Assembly (NCBI RefSeq): GCF_000718005.1
Contig: NZ_JODV01000015.1
Strand: one strand, 5' to 3'
DNA from: Actinoalloteichus_B caeruleus
Lineage (GTDB): Bacteria; Actinomycetota; Actinomycetes; Mycobacteriales; Pseudonocardiaceae
DNA length: 64,000 nucleotides
A program made the translations under genes and the position numbers. Shown piece after piece: positions 20,085 through 28,351 of the stretch. Each line of letters opens with the position of its first letter. The first letter of the stretch is position 1. Under the pieces are notes generated by a model that worked only from the letters and a program-made list of their open reading frames with translations, searched no databases and had not been told where the DNA came from.

Positions 20085-20860
20085 TACCACCGGCACGGGA
20101 TCCGGGCCGTGAGCCCGCTCGTGATGGGACGTCGGCGACCACGCCAACCTGAACCCAGTTCCTCCGATCCCCCACCTGATGGGCTGGCCGAGCACGGAGG
20201 ATGACCGAACCGTCGATCCCGCAGCGGAGCCCCCGGCCTGGTGACCGAGCGGGTCCGGGCCGCTGGCCTCGCGCGCCGGAGCGGGCGCCGAGGACCGCCG
20301 CCGCGTCGCCGGCCCGGCCGCGCACGCCACCAGCGCCGCGTGGCCGGTGCGCGGGGCCCGAGCCGGCGGTCCCGCCCGCCGCGCCGGCGCTACCACACCG
20401 GGAGGAGCGAACGGCTCCGGTTCCGAACCCCGACCACCGCCTGACCAGCCCAGGCGACGTGGGGGGACGGGTACCGCGCACCTCGGGACGAGGCCACCCG
20501 GAACCGCCCCAGACCGTGGCGGTCACCTCGGCCCGTTCCCGATGATCGACCAGCCAGGGACCGGCCACGCCAACGGCGACGCACCAGGGGACCGAGCCTC
20601 CGCCCGCCGATCCTGGCCTCGCCCCGCCTCACTCGGCCCGGCAAGGGGCGAGGACCCACCGGTGCGGAGACGGGGCGGTGGCGCACGGCGCGGGCTCGCG
20701 GTGGCGAACTCCCCCGATGGCCGACGTCGGCCGGACTGGCCGCCAGCGTCCCTACATCGCTTCACTCTTAGGAATTTATGGTTTAACGTGCGCCGCATCT
20801 GCCGGAGGGCAGGCTGCCGGACCTGGGAACCAGGCCCGGATCCAGGGCGAGGAGGCCAAG
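20085..20860. other. Non-coding stretch with an AT-rich patch before the beta-galactosidase
   Basis: About 0.78 kb of GC-rich DNA without a credible gene. Its main feature is a short A/T-rich patch at about 20761-20790 (TTTATGGTTTAACG), the only such patch nearby, some 75-100 bp before the GH35 start. It is a candidate promoter/operator for that gene. No clear inverted repeat was seen in it. Confidence 0.45.
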
Positions 20861-23248
20861 GTGCGGACACTGTCGCTACGCCCGGTCGTGACACCGTTGA
20901 CCGGCCATCTCCGGATGGGCGAGCCCGACGGGACCCCGGACCGGATCACCGCGACCAGCACCCACCTCGTGCGCGGTGGACGTCCCTGGTTCCCCGTCAT
21001 GGGCGAGATCCACTTCACCCGGTGCCCGCGCTCGACCTGGCGGGAACGACTGCTCAACATGCGCGCCGGTGGTGTGACCGTCGTGGCCACCTACCTGTTC
21101 TGGCACCACCACGAGGAGCACCGTGGGGAATTCCGGTTCGACGGCGACCGGGACCTGCGCGCCTTCGTGCGGTTGGTCGGCGAGTGCGGCATGGACGCCG
21201 TGGTGCGCATCGGCCCCTGGGCGCACGGCGAGGCACGCTACGGCGGGTTCCCGGACTGGGTCGTGCGCTCGGGAACCCGCACCCGCACCGACGACCCGGC
21301 CTACCTCGACCTCGTCCGCCCCTACTACACACGGATCGGCCAGGAGCTGACCGGCCTCTACCACGCCGAGGGCGGCCCCATCGTGGCCGTCCAGGTCGAG
21401 AACGAACTCCACGACCAACCGGAACACCTGCGGACCCTCAAACACCTCGCGCGCGACGCCGGGATCACCCCCGCGCTGTGGACCGCCACCGCCTGGGGCC
21501 CCGCGGAACTGCCCTCGGACGAGTTCCTCCCGCTCTACGCCGGATACCCGGAGGCGCCCTGGGACGACGCGCACCCCGGCTGGACCCGCCACGCACGGCG
21601 GCACTTCTTCTTCACCGAATTGCGGGACGACAACACCGTGGGGGCCGACCTGCGTCTCGAGCCCACCGCCGGAACCGGGCCTCCCCTCGACCGCTACCCG
21701 TTCGCCACCTGCGAGCTCGGCGGCGGCGTCCAGCCCACCTACCACCGTCGACCGCTGGTCGACCCGGACGACATCGCCGCCCTCGCGCTGACCAAGATCG
21801 GATCCGGGTCGTCCTGGCAGGGCTACTACATGTACCACGGCGGCACCCATGTCACCGACGCCGCGACCGGAATGCAGGAGTCGCTGGACACCGGATACCC
21901 CAACGACCTGCCCGTGGTCAGCTACGACTTCCAGGCGCCGCTGGGCGAGCACGGGCAGGTCCGCCCCACCTACGGAGCCCTCCGGCTGCAACACCACCTC
22001 CTGGCGGCCGCCGGCCGCCGCCTCGCGCCGATGCGGTTCGTCGAACCCGACCAGACGCCCCGTGACCTCGACGACCGGGACACCCTGCGGTGGGCCGTCC
22101 GCACGGACGGGACCTCCGGGATGGTCTTCGTCAACAGCCACCAACCCGGTGGCGAGACGCTCGCCGCGCACGACGACGTCCAGTTCCGCCTGCTCGGCCC
22201 CGACGGCCCCCTGGACCTCCCCAGTGAACCCGTCACCATCCCCACCGGCGCCTACTTCGCGTGGCCGTTCCGCTGGCCGTTGCCCGGCGACGCGGAACTG
22301 GAATCCGCCACCGCCCAACTCGTGACCACACTGGACGACCTCGTGGTCCTGACCCGCACCGCCGGGATCGCGGTCGAGCTCATCGTCTCCGGCATCGACG
22401 CGACGCGGGTCGAGAGCCCGCACGCCTCCGTCGACGACCTCGGGGCCGGCCGCACCCGAATCCGGGTGCCCGAACCGGGGCCCGAGGCCCTGATCGACCT
22501 CGGCGCGCTCCGGGTGCTGGTGCTCGACGAGGACACCGCGCGTCGCACCGCGATCGGTGAGCTCTGGGGCGCCCGTCGCCTCGTGGTCGGGGACGGGGTC
22601 CACCTCGTACCCGACGGCGAACACCTCCACCTCGAGTGCGGGCCCGGCGGAGGGGCGCTCCTCATCCACCCGGCGCCCGCCGCGTCCGCCCAGCCGGCGG
22701 TGGTGGCTGACGGGGAGGACACGGCCGCGCCGTTGACGCTGCGGTCGGGCGGCACCATCGGCACCTTCGCCCGCGTCGAGGTCGACGCCCCACCCGCCGC
22801 CCCCGAGGTGGGACTGGTCGAACTGGCGGCGGCCACCGGACCGGCCCCCCAACGCCGGGGCGGGCCACTGCGACGAGCCGCCGCCCCCCGGGACGACGAC
22901 TACGCCACGGCCGCCGCCTACCGCGTCGACCTCGACGAGAACGCCTTCGCCGGCACCCACCGGCTGCTGCTGCGACTCGACTGGGTGGGTGACGCGGCGC
23001 GGGCCGAACTCGACGGCACGCTGGTCGCCGACCAGTTCTGGAACGGGGCGCCCTGGGACATCGACCTGGGCCGGCACCGCGAGGCGTTGCGCGACGGTGG
23101 GCGGCTCGTCCTGCGGCTGCTGCCGTTCGACCCCACGGCGGCGATCCACGTCCGCGATGACCTCCGTCCGAATGACGTCACCCTCCGCCTCGACGGCGTC
23201 CAGCTCGTCCCGGTGTACCGGGCCACCATCGCACCCGGCCCGTCCTGA
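20861..23248 (+). CDS. Beta-galactosidase, glycoside hydrolase family 35
   Basis: Retaining glycosidase that removes terminal beta-D-galactosyl residues. The protein is 795 residues and has no signal peptide, so it is probably cytoplasmic. The N-terminal TIM barrel shows GGPIVAVQVENE (acid/base Glu near 182) and FATCELGGG (nucleophile Glu near 285), the standard GH35 pair, plus FPVMGEIHFTR near the start. The C-terminal half contains beta-sandwich segments including FWNGAPWDIDLG. The start is set at GTG 20861 because GAGGAGG lies five bases upstream and family similarity begins there; the frame remains open further upstream, but that part is not protein-like. It stands alone with no transporter or LacI-type regulator next to it. 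The natural substrate is not deducible. Confidence 0.9.
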   Translation: MRTLSLRPVVTPLTGHLRMGEPDGTPDRITATSTHLVRGGRPWFPVMGEIHFTRCPRSTWRERLLNMRAGGVTVVATYLFWHHHEEHRGEFRFDGDRDLRAFVRLVGECGMDAVVRIGPWAHGEARYGGFPDWVVRSGTRTRTDDPAYLDLVRPYYTRIGQELTGLYHAEGGPIVAVQVENELHDQPEHLRTLKHLARDAGITPALWTATAWGPAELPSDEFLPLYAGYPEAPWDDAHPGWTRHARRHFFFTELRDDNTVGADLRLEPTAGTGPPLDRYPFATCELGGGVQPTYHRRPLVDPDDIAALALTKIGSGSSWQGYYMYHGGTHVTDAATGMQESLDTGYPNDLPVVSYDFQAPLGEHGQVRPTYGALRLQHHLLAAAGRRLAPMRFVEPDQTPRDLDDRDTLRWAVRTDGTSGMVFVNSHQPGGETLAAHDDVQFRLLGPDGPLDLPSEPVTIPTGAYFAWPFRWPLPGDAELESATAQLVTTLDDLVVLTRTAGIAVELIVSGIDATRVESPHASVDDLGAGRTRIRVPEPGPEALIDLGALRVLVLDEDTARRTAIGELWGARRLVVGDGVHLVPDGEHLHLECGPGGGALLIHPAPAASAQPAVVADGEDTAAPLTLRSGGTIGTFARVEVDAPPAAPEVGLVELAAATGPAPQRRGGPLRRAAAPRDDDYATAAAYRVDLDENAFAGTHRLLLRLDWVGDAARAELDGTLVADQFWNGAPWDIDLGRHREALRDGGRLVLRLLPFDPTAAIHVRDDLRPNDVTLRLDGVQLVPVYRATIAPGPS

Positions 23249-23347
23249 CCACGGCCGCCCTCGCCAGCGGCCGGTCCGTCATCCTCCCCCGCGTTCGACC
23301 CGATCCACCACCGCGCACCAGCGGGCCGGTACTCCCAGGCGAGGGGC

Positions 23348-23397
23348 CGTCCCCGCGGCGGGGAGCCGGCCGCTCGCTCGCCGGCCGGCCGGGGACG
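23348..23397 (+). terminator. Nested GC hairpin after the beta-galactosidase
   Basis: An outer stem of 8 bp (CGTCCCCG with CGGGGACG) encloses an inner 6-bp stem (GCCGGC, 9-base loop). It begins 100 bases after the GH35 stop, in the gap between two convergent genes. There is no T-run, as is common for actinomycete terminators. The rest of the 23249-23751 gap shows no gene. Confidence 0.4.
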
Positions 23398-23751
23398 CCG
23401 TCAGCGTCGAGCAACCGCCGGTCGTCACGGCACGCGAGCCCAGCCACCCCGTCCGGCGACACCCACCGCGACTGCCTCATCCACCCCCGGCCCGGCGGAG
23501 CATGTCAACCACGACCGACGTCGAGGACGATCGCGGCGGAAGCGGGAACGCGCGCTGGGGACAGTGGCCCACCGAGGTGGGGGCGTGTTCGATCCCGGCC
23601 CCGATCCGCTCCTGGTCTCGACCGACCCGGTGCCGGGCTGACGGAACGAGCCGGCCAACCGCCCGGGCCTGACGGCGCCGGGCGTTGTGGTGCCCCAGCT
23701 GCCGTTCCCCGCCGCGGCCGACGATGAGCGCCAACGCCGAACCGCCTACGG

Positions 23752-24705
23752 TCAGGCACGCCCCTCGGTCGGGAACGAGGCACCGGTCAGGTTTTCGGAC
23801 ACCCGCCACATCCGGTCTGCCTCGTCCTCGCTCCGAAGCCGTGAGTAGAGGACCTGCTCGGCGGGCGCACCGGACAGGTGCCCGAGACCGCTCGGTCCGT
23901 ACAGGCGTCCCCCGCGTGCGGCCGGCGACGTCGCGGCCATCAGGGCCGGCAGCAGAGCGGTCTCGACCGTTCCGGCGAGCACGCCGCGGCGGGCCAACGC
24001 GCGGATGAGGCGCACTCCCAGCGTGTCCCGGTCCCGACCGATCTCGGAGCGCGCGGCCAGCAGGCTGGTGGGGGCGATACCGGGGTGGGCGAGGTTGCTG
24101 GTGATTCCCCAGCCACCGGCCTGGCTGCGCCGATCCAGCTCCAGGCCGAACAGCCCGAAGGCGATCTTCGACTGGCTGTACGCGCGACGCCCGTGGTATG
24201 ACCGCTCCCAGTTCAGGTCGTCCCAGTTGATGGCGTTCTGGTTCGCGGCGATGCTGATCTGCGAGGTCACGCGTGCCCGACCCGCGCGGAGCAGCGGCAG
24301 CAGGTGGGCGACGAGGGCGAAGTGCCCGAGGTGGTTGCTGCCGAACTGCAGCTCGAACCCGTCAGTGGTGGTCAGCCGGTCCGGCGGGGTCATCACACCG
24401 GCGTTGTTGACGAGGATGTGGATCGGGCGGTCCTCGCCGCGCAGCGCCGCGCCCAGCGCGGCGACGGACTCCAGCGACGAGAGGTCGAGCTCCCGGAGGG
24501 ACAGCGCCGCGCCCGGGTGCCGCCGCGTGATCCTCTCGATCGCCGCTTCGCCCTTGCGGGTGTTACGAACGGGCATGACGACCTCGGCGCCCGCCCCGGC
24601 CAGGCGGGCGGCCAACCCCAGTCCGACCCCGTCGCTGGCGCCGGTGACGACGGCGAGCCTCCCGGAGAGATCAGGAACGGTGATGTCCGGTTGGGTTCGT
24701 GCCAT
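23752..24705 (-). CDS. Short-chain dehydrogenase/reductase
   Basis: NAD(P)-dependent oxidoreductase of 317 residues, of the longer retinol-dehydrogenase/protochlorophyllide-reductase-like SDR type. It shows the Rossmann motif TGASDGVGLG, NNAGV, and the catalytic YSQSK (Y-x-x-x-K). PVRN after the second strand suggests NADP preference (arginine present). The ATG at 24705 has AGGAG seven bases upstream. It is divergent from an MmyB-type XRE regulator 197 bp away, a common actinobacterial pairing in which the regulator controls the SDR. The substrate is unknown. Confidence 0.9.
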   Translation of the reverse strand: MARTQPDITVPDLSGRLAVVTGASDGVGLGLAARLAGAGAEVVMPVRNTRKGEAAIERITRRHPGAALSLRELDLSSLESVAALGAALRGEDRPIHILVNNAGVMTPPDRLTTTDGFELQFGSNHLGHFALVAHLLPLLRAGRARVTSQISIAANQNAINWDDLNWERSYHGRRAYSQSKIAFGLFGLELDRRSQAGGWGITSNLAHPGIAPTSLLAARSEIGRDRDTLGVRLIRALARRGVLAGTVETALLPALMAATSPAARGGRLYGPSGLGHLSGAPAEQVLYSRLRSEDEADRMWRVSENLTGASFPTEGRA

Positions 24706-24902
24706 GTGCTGCTCCTGGTCTCCCTCGACAGTGCTGTGGCCCCAGGGTGAGTCTGACCCGGAGCGGTATCCACGGCCTCCCGATCCCAGGCGGGTCAGGC
24801 CCAGGCAGCCCAGCGCGGAGAGGGGGATCAACGATCCGAGGCGAGCCACCCGGCGCCGAGGGCACACTGAACGGCACCGGGACGAGGAAGGGGACCACGG
24901 GC
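24706..24902. promoter_or_regulatory. Divergent control region between SDR and XRE regulator
   Basis: This 197-bp gap must hold both outward promoters. I see ribosome binding sites at its two ends (AGGAG for the SDR, AAGGGG for the regulator) but no hexamer pair or inverted repeat strong enough to name. Confidence 0.5.
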
Positions 24903-25754
24903 GTGATCGATCGAGTTGGGCTCGCCGAGTTCCTGCGCCGCCGCCGGGAGTCGCTGCAACCCGAGGACGTCGGCCTCCCACGTGGTCAACGGCGCAGGAC
25001 CGCCGGCCTCCGCCGGGAGGAGGTCGCGATGATCTGCCACATCTCCACCGACTACTACAGCCGTCTGGAGCGGGAGCGCGGCCCGCACCCGTCCGAGCAG
25101 ATGATCGCCTCGATCGCGCAGGGCCTGCACCTGTCCCTCCCCGAAAGGGACCACCTGTTCCGCCTGGCCGGGCACAACCCACCCCCGCGAGGCGCCGGCA
25201 GTGAGCACGTCAGTCCCGGTCTGCTCCGCATCATCGACCGGCTCGACGACACCCCAGCCGAGATCGTCACCGAGCTCGGCGAGACCCTCCGGCAGACCCC
25301 GCTCGGTGTCGCACTGACCGGTGACACCACCCGCTACGTCGGCCCCGCGCGCAGCATCGGCTACCGGTGGTTCACGGACCCGGCCACCCGGTCCCTGTAC
25401 CACCCCGACGACCACGCGCTGCACTCCCGCGTCTTCGCCTCGGGCCTCCGCGCGATGGTCACCCTCCGAGGACCCGGATCACGAGCCGCTCACCTCATGG
25501 AACTCCTGCTCGCCCGGAGTGCGGAGTTCCGGGCGGTGTGGGACGAACACGAGATCGGCATTCACTACAACGGCGTCAAACGTTACGCGCACCCGGAGGT
25601 CGGGGCCCTGGAGCTGACCTGCCAGATCCTGCTCGACCCCGACCAGTCCCACCGCCTCCTCGTCTACACCGCCGCTCCCGGCAGCGAGAGCCACGAGAAG
25701 TTGCGGCTCCTCTCCGTGCTCGGGCCGCAACGCACGACGTCGCCGGAGACGTGA
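24903..25754 (+). CDS. XRE-family regulator with MmyB-like ligand-binding domain
   Basis: Transcription factor of 283 residues. The N-terminal helix-turn-helix (about residues 5-75) includes RTAGLRREEVAMICHIS and TDYYSRLERERG, the classical form of this family. The remainder is the MmyB-like ligand-binding domain, with TPLGVALTGD and the conserved HNGVKRY-like segment (here HYNGVKRYAHPEVG). The GTG at 24903 is chosen because AAGGGG lies nine bases upstream and the HTH starts shortly after. It is divergent from the SDR gene, which is its likely target. Many family members bind fatty-acid-like ligands, but the ligand here is unknown. Confidence 0.9.
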   Translation: MIDRVGLAEFLRRRRESLQPEDVGLPRGQRRRTAGLRREEVAMICHISTDYYSRLERERGPHPSEQMIASIAQGLHLSLPERDHLFRLAGHNPPPRGAGSEHVSPGLLRIIDRLDDTPAEIVTELGETLRQTPLGVALTGDTTRYVGPARSIGYRWFTDPATRSLYHPDDHALHSRVFASGLRAMVTLRGPGSRAAHLMELLLARSAEFRAVWDEHEIGIHYNGVKRYAHPEVGALELTCQILLDPDQSHRLLVYTAAPGSESHEKLRLLSVLGPQRTTSPET

Positions 25755-26128
25755 CGCCCGTCCCCATCGGAGGTGGGCGGATCGCGTGGTCGTGGCGCCC
25801 TCCAGCATGTCGTGTGATGGGTCCGGGGTACGGAGGCGGTTCGGGCACCTCCCCTCGAGCCGGACCCGACACGAGCGAGGACGGCCAGGGGCACCCCTCA
25901 CCCCTGGTTCCCGGTGGGGTCGCGAGCCAGGTGGGAGGTGACCAGGGCCGGCCGGAACTGGGATCCCACCACGGCATTCAGCGGGAAACCGGGTGGGAGC
26001 CGTACGTGGCGAACGGCCCCGGCGCGCGGCGCCCGGACACCCACATCCTCCGGGTGCACGTCAGAACAGGCACAGTCGTGACTGGACCGTCCCGCGTGGT
26101 GGGTGTGGGTCGTTCCGCCGCCCGTCCC

Positions 26129-26165
26129 ACCCTCGGCCCGGACGTGGGGACCCCGGGCCGAGGGT
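26129..26165. terminator. 13-bp perfect hairpin downstream of the XRE regulator
   Basis: Arms 26129-26141 and 26153-26165 (ACCCTCGGCCCGG and its complement) are perfectly paired over 13 bp with an 11-base loop. It lies in the 0.9-kb gap between the regulator and the ParA-like operon. It is a good factor-independent terminator candidate despite lacking a T-run. The rest of 25755-26540 contains no gene I can support. Confidence 0.5.
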
Positions 26166-26542
26166 CGGAGGCCGGTTCACCCAGCACCGCACGGCGGGGT
26201 GAACCCGATCCGCGTCCTGGCGAGTGACCCTGGCGGGTTCTGAGGGAAGGGCCAGTGCCCGCCCGCCTCGTTGGCGGGACAACCACCTCGGCGAAATGAG
26301 CGGTGAACGACGGCGACGCGGTTCCCGGGGCCAGGGCCGAGGAGTTCTCGGGACGACGACAACGCGGTGAGATATCCCGTGACCTGGTCAGCGCGGCGAC
26401 CGGTTCGGTGCCGGCCGCGTCGAACCGAATCGGATTGACTAGAATCCGCCAACGATGCGGGCAGGGGTTGTCCGCAGTGCGCGGACCAGAGTCCGACTAC
26501 GGCCGAACGGACGATCGGCTGGCGTCCTTTCGGTCGATCAGG

Positions 26543-26572
26543 TTGATTGGTTGGTTGTCCTCGGAGTAGGGC
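26543..26572 (+). promoter_or_regulatory. Candidate promoter of the ParA/RAMA-CBS-HEPN operon
   Basis: TTGATT (26543-26548) and TAGGGC (26567-26572) are separated by 18 bp, close to the SigA-type consensus of actinomycetes. The position implies an untranslated leader of roughly 80 bases before the ATG at 26657. The surrounding 100 bp are also less GC-rich than the flanks. Confidence 0.45.
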
Positions 26573-26656
26573 TCTGGAAAAGTCACCGAGCCAGATCGCC
26601 TTGCGATCTCGAACAGTGTTCCCCGTACCGACGAGCGTGAGGAGCATGCAGAACTG

Positions 26657-27595
26657 ATGCGGACCGTGGCTGTGATGAACTACAAGGGTGGCGTGGGGAA
26701 GACGACCCTGACCGCCAATCTTGGTGCGATCGCCGCGAGGCGGGGAATGCGGGTGCTGCTCATCGACCTTGATCCGCAGACCAACCTGACCTTCTCGTTC
26801 TTCTCGATCGACGAGTGGCAGGACGCGATCAAGGATTCGTGCACGATCAAGCAGTGGTACGAGGGTGACATGCCGGGGCGGGACATCTCCCTGTCGGATC
26901 TCACGCTCACCCCGGAACGGGTCAACAGGGCGTTGCGCGGTACCGGCCGCCTCGACGTGATCTCGTCGCACCTCGGGCTCATCGACATCGATCTCCAGCT
27001 CGCCGCCCTCCTCGGCGGGAACACCACCCTGGGCGGGGCTCAGCGGAAGTTCCTCGACCTGCACGGCTGCCTGCGGCGCGCGCTCGAGGACGACCACTTC
27101 GACCAGTACGACCTCGTCCTCATCGACTGCGCACCGAACTTCGGCCTCGTCACCAAGACAGCCATCGTCGCGAGCCAGCACATCCTCGTGCCCGCGAAAG
27201 CGGACTACCTGTCGACATTGGGGCTCGACTACCTCGTCGGCAACTGCGCCATGCTCGTGGACCAGTTCAACGAATTCGTCAACCACCGAGGGCTGGACGC
27301 GCATCGCCCGATCGACCCGGCGATCCTGGGAGTGGTGTTCACCATGGTCCAGATCTACTCGCAACAGGTAATCGGGGCCCAGCAGACCTATGTCGAGGAA
27401 GTGGAAGTCAACTCCCAGGTGTCGGTGTTGAAGAGCAAGATCCGGAACAGTCCTCGTCACTTCAGTGGAGCGGGGGAGAGCGGAATTCCAGCGATGCTGG
27501 GCGCGAGGGACGAGGACGACGTGGTCAAGGAGTTCGCCGCCCTGGCCGACGAGGTGTTCGGCGCGCTCGCGTTGTCCCCGGCTGGTGAGTCGTGA
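26657..27595 (+). CDS. ParA/MinD-type ATPase, first gene of a three-gene operon
   Basis: Deviant-Walker P-loop ATPase of 312 residues with NYKGGVGKTTL at residues 8-18, the DLDPQTNLT motif near 38-46 and VLIDCAPNFG around 155-165. ParA proteins move cargo or act as ATP switches by dimerising on DNA or a partner. No ParB-like gene or obvious parS follows, so classical plasmid or chromosome partition is unlikely. The next gene overlaps its stop codon (GTGA), and a RAMA-CBS-HEPN protein comes third. The context suggests a sensor or effector complex rather than segregation. The start is the first ATG with a short poor SD. GC content is slightly lower than in the neighbouring blocks. Confidence 0.9.
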   Translation: MRTVAVMNYKGGVGKTTLTANLGAIAARRGMRVLLIDLDPQTNLTFSFFSIDEWQDAIKDSCTIKQWYEGDMPGRDISLSDLTLTPERVNRALRGTGRLDVISSHLGLIDIDLQLAALLGGNTTLGGAQRKFLDLHGCLRRALEDDHFDQYDLVLIDCAPNFGLVTKTAIVASQHILVPAKADYLSTLGLDYLVGNCAMLVDQFNEFVNHRGLDAHRPIDPAILGVVFTMVQIYSQQVIGAQQTYVEEVEVNSQVSVLKSKIRNSPRHFSGAGESGIPAMLGARDEDDVVKEFAALADEVFGALALSPAGES

Positions 27596-28344
27596 CCGAG
27601 CTGCGGAGACTCATCGCCCTGAACGCCCGGTGGAACGAATTCCTGGAGAACCAGGACGAGGCGACGCTCGACGCCCTCATCGACGGCGCGATCCGGCTCA
27701 CCACCACCAACGTCGAGGGAATCCGCGATGACGCGGCACAGCGCGGAGGAGCTCCCACTACCAGCCCTCCGGAGGGCGACGTCCTGTCACCCGACGACCC
27801 GAGGCAGGTGACGTCGACCCTTTCCGCCTTGACCTCGGAGAACGATCGGCGGGCCTACCTGGACACGCTGCGGCTCACCGTGAAGCAACTCCGCGCGGTG
27901 GCCAAACTGCGCGGCCTGACCCGCTACAGCGGGCTCACGCGTGCCGCGCTCGTCACCCTCCTCGCCAGCGGTGGCCCGGAGCGGGACGACACGGACACGG
28001 CGCACCCGGGCACACCCCCCGGCGACGAACCCACCGCTACCCGGACCGGACAGCACCACGCTCCCGCCGCACCCCGGTCGTCGACCCCGTCGTCGACCGG
28101 AGGGGCCCCGGTGGTCGAGGTCGACGCGGCGGCCATCGCGACGCGGCTTCGCCGGACCGAGACGGAGGAGGACGGAGCCGCCTATCTCGACGCCCAGGGA
28201 CTGGACCGGGAGGGACTGCTGGCTGTCGCCGCCGAATTGCGGCTCACCCGAATGGACCGCCTGTCCAGGACCGAACTCAGGCGAAGGGTGCTCAAGCAGG
28301 CGATCGGTGCCCGCCGCAAGTTCGCCGGACTGAGGAAGTGGTGA
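27592..28344 (+). CDS. Unknown protein with two SAP/Rho_N-like helical segments
   Basis: A 250-residue protein of no family I can name. Two internal segments look homologous: about residues 84-126 (AYLDTLRLTVKQLRAVAKL, then LTRYSGLTRAALVTLL) and 197-240 (AYLDAQGLDREGLLAVAAEL, then LTRMDRLSRTELRRRVL). Both follow the small helical pattern of SAP and Rho N-terminal nucleic-acid-binding motifs. A Pro/Thr/Ser-rich linker separates them (about 135-175). The GTG start overlaps the ParA stop, so translation is coupled. The third gene follows after seven bases. It is probably a DNA- or RNA-binding adaptor for the operon; this is inference. Confidence 0.8.
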   Translation: MTELRRLIALNARWNEFLENQDEATLDALIDGAIRLTTTNVEGIRDDAAQRGGAPTTSPPEGDVLSPDDPRQVTSTLSALTSENDRRAYLDTLRLTVKQLRAVAKLRGLTRYSGLTRAALVTLLASGGPERDDTDTAHPGTPPGDEPTATRTGQHHAPAAPRSSTPSSTGGAPVVEVDAAAIATRLRRTETEEDGAAYLDAQGLDREGLLAVAAELRLTRMDRLSRTELRRRVLKQAIGARRKFAGLRKW

Positions 28345-28351
28345 GGCTCCA

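Noticed and set aside
20876..23149. Long minus-strand open frame opposite the GH35 gene
   Set aside because: Antisense shadow. The plus strand has both GH35 catalytic motifs and the proper ribosome binding site.
26303..26569. Possible 88-residue ORF upstream of the ParA gene
   Set aside because: It contains the promoter candidate and has no coding-type third-position bias or ribosome binding site.
26657..27595. Plasmid or chromosome partition locus
   Set aside because: A ParA-like ATPase is present, but no ParB, no parS-like repeats and no replication gene accompany it.
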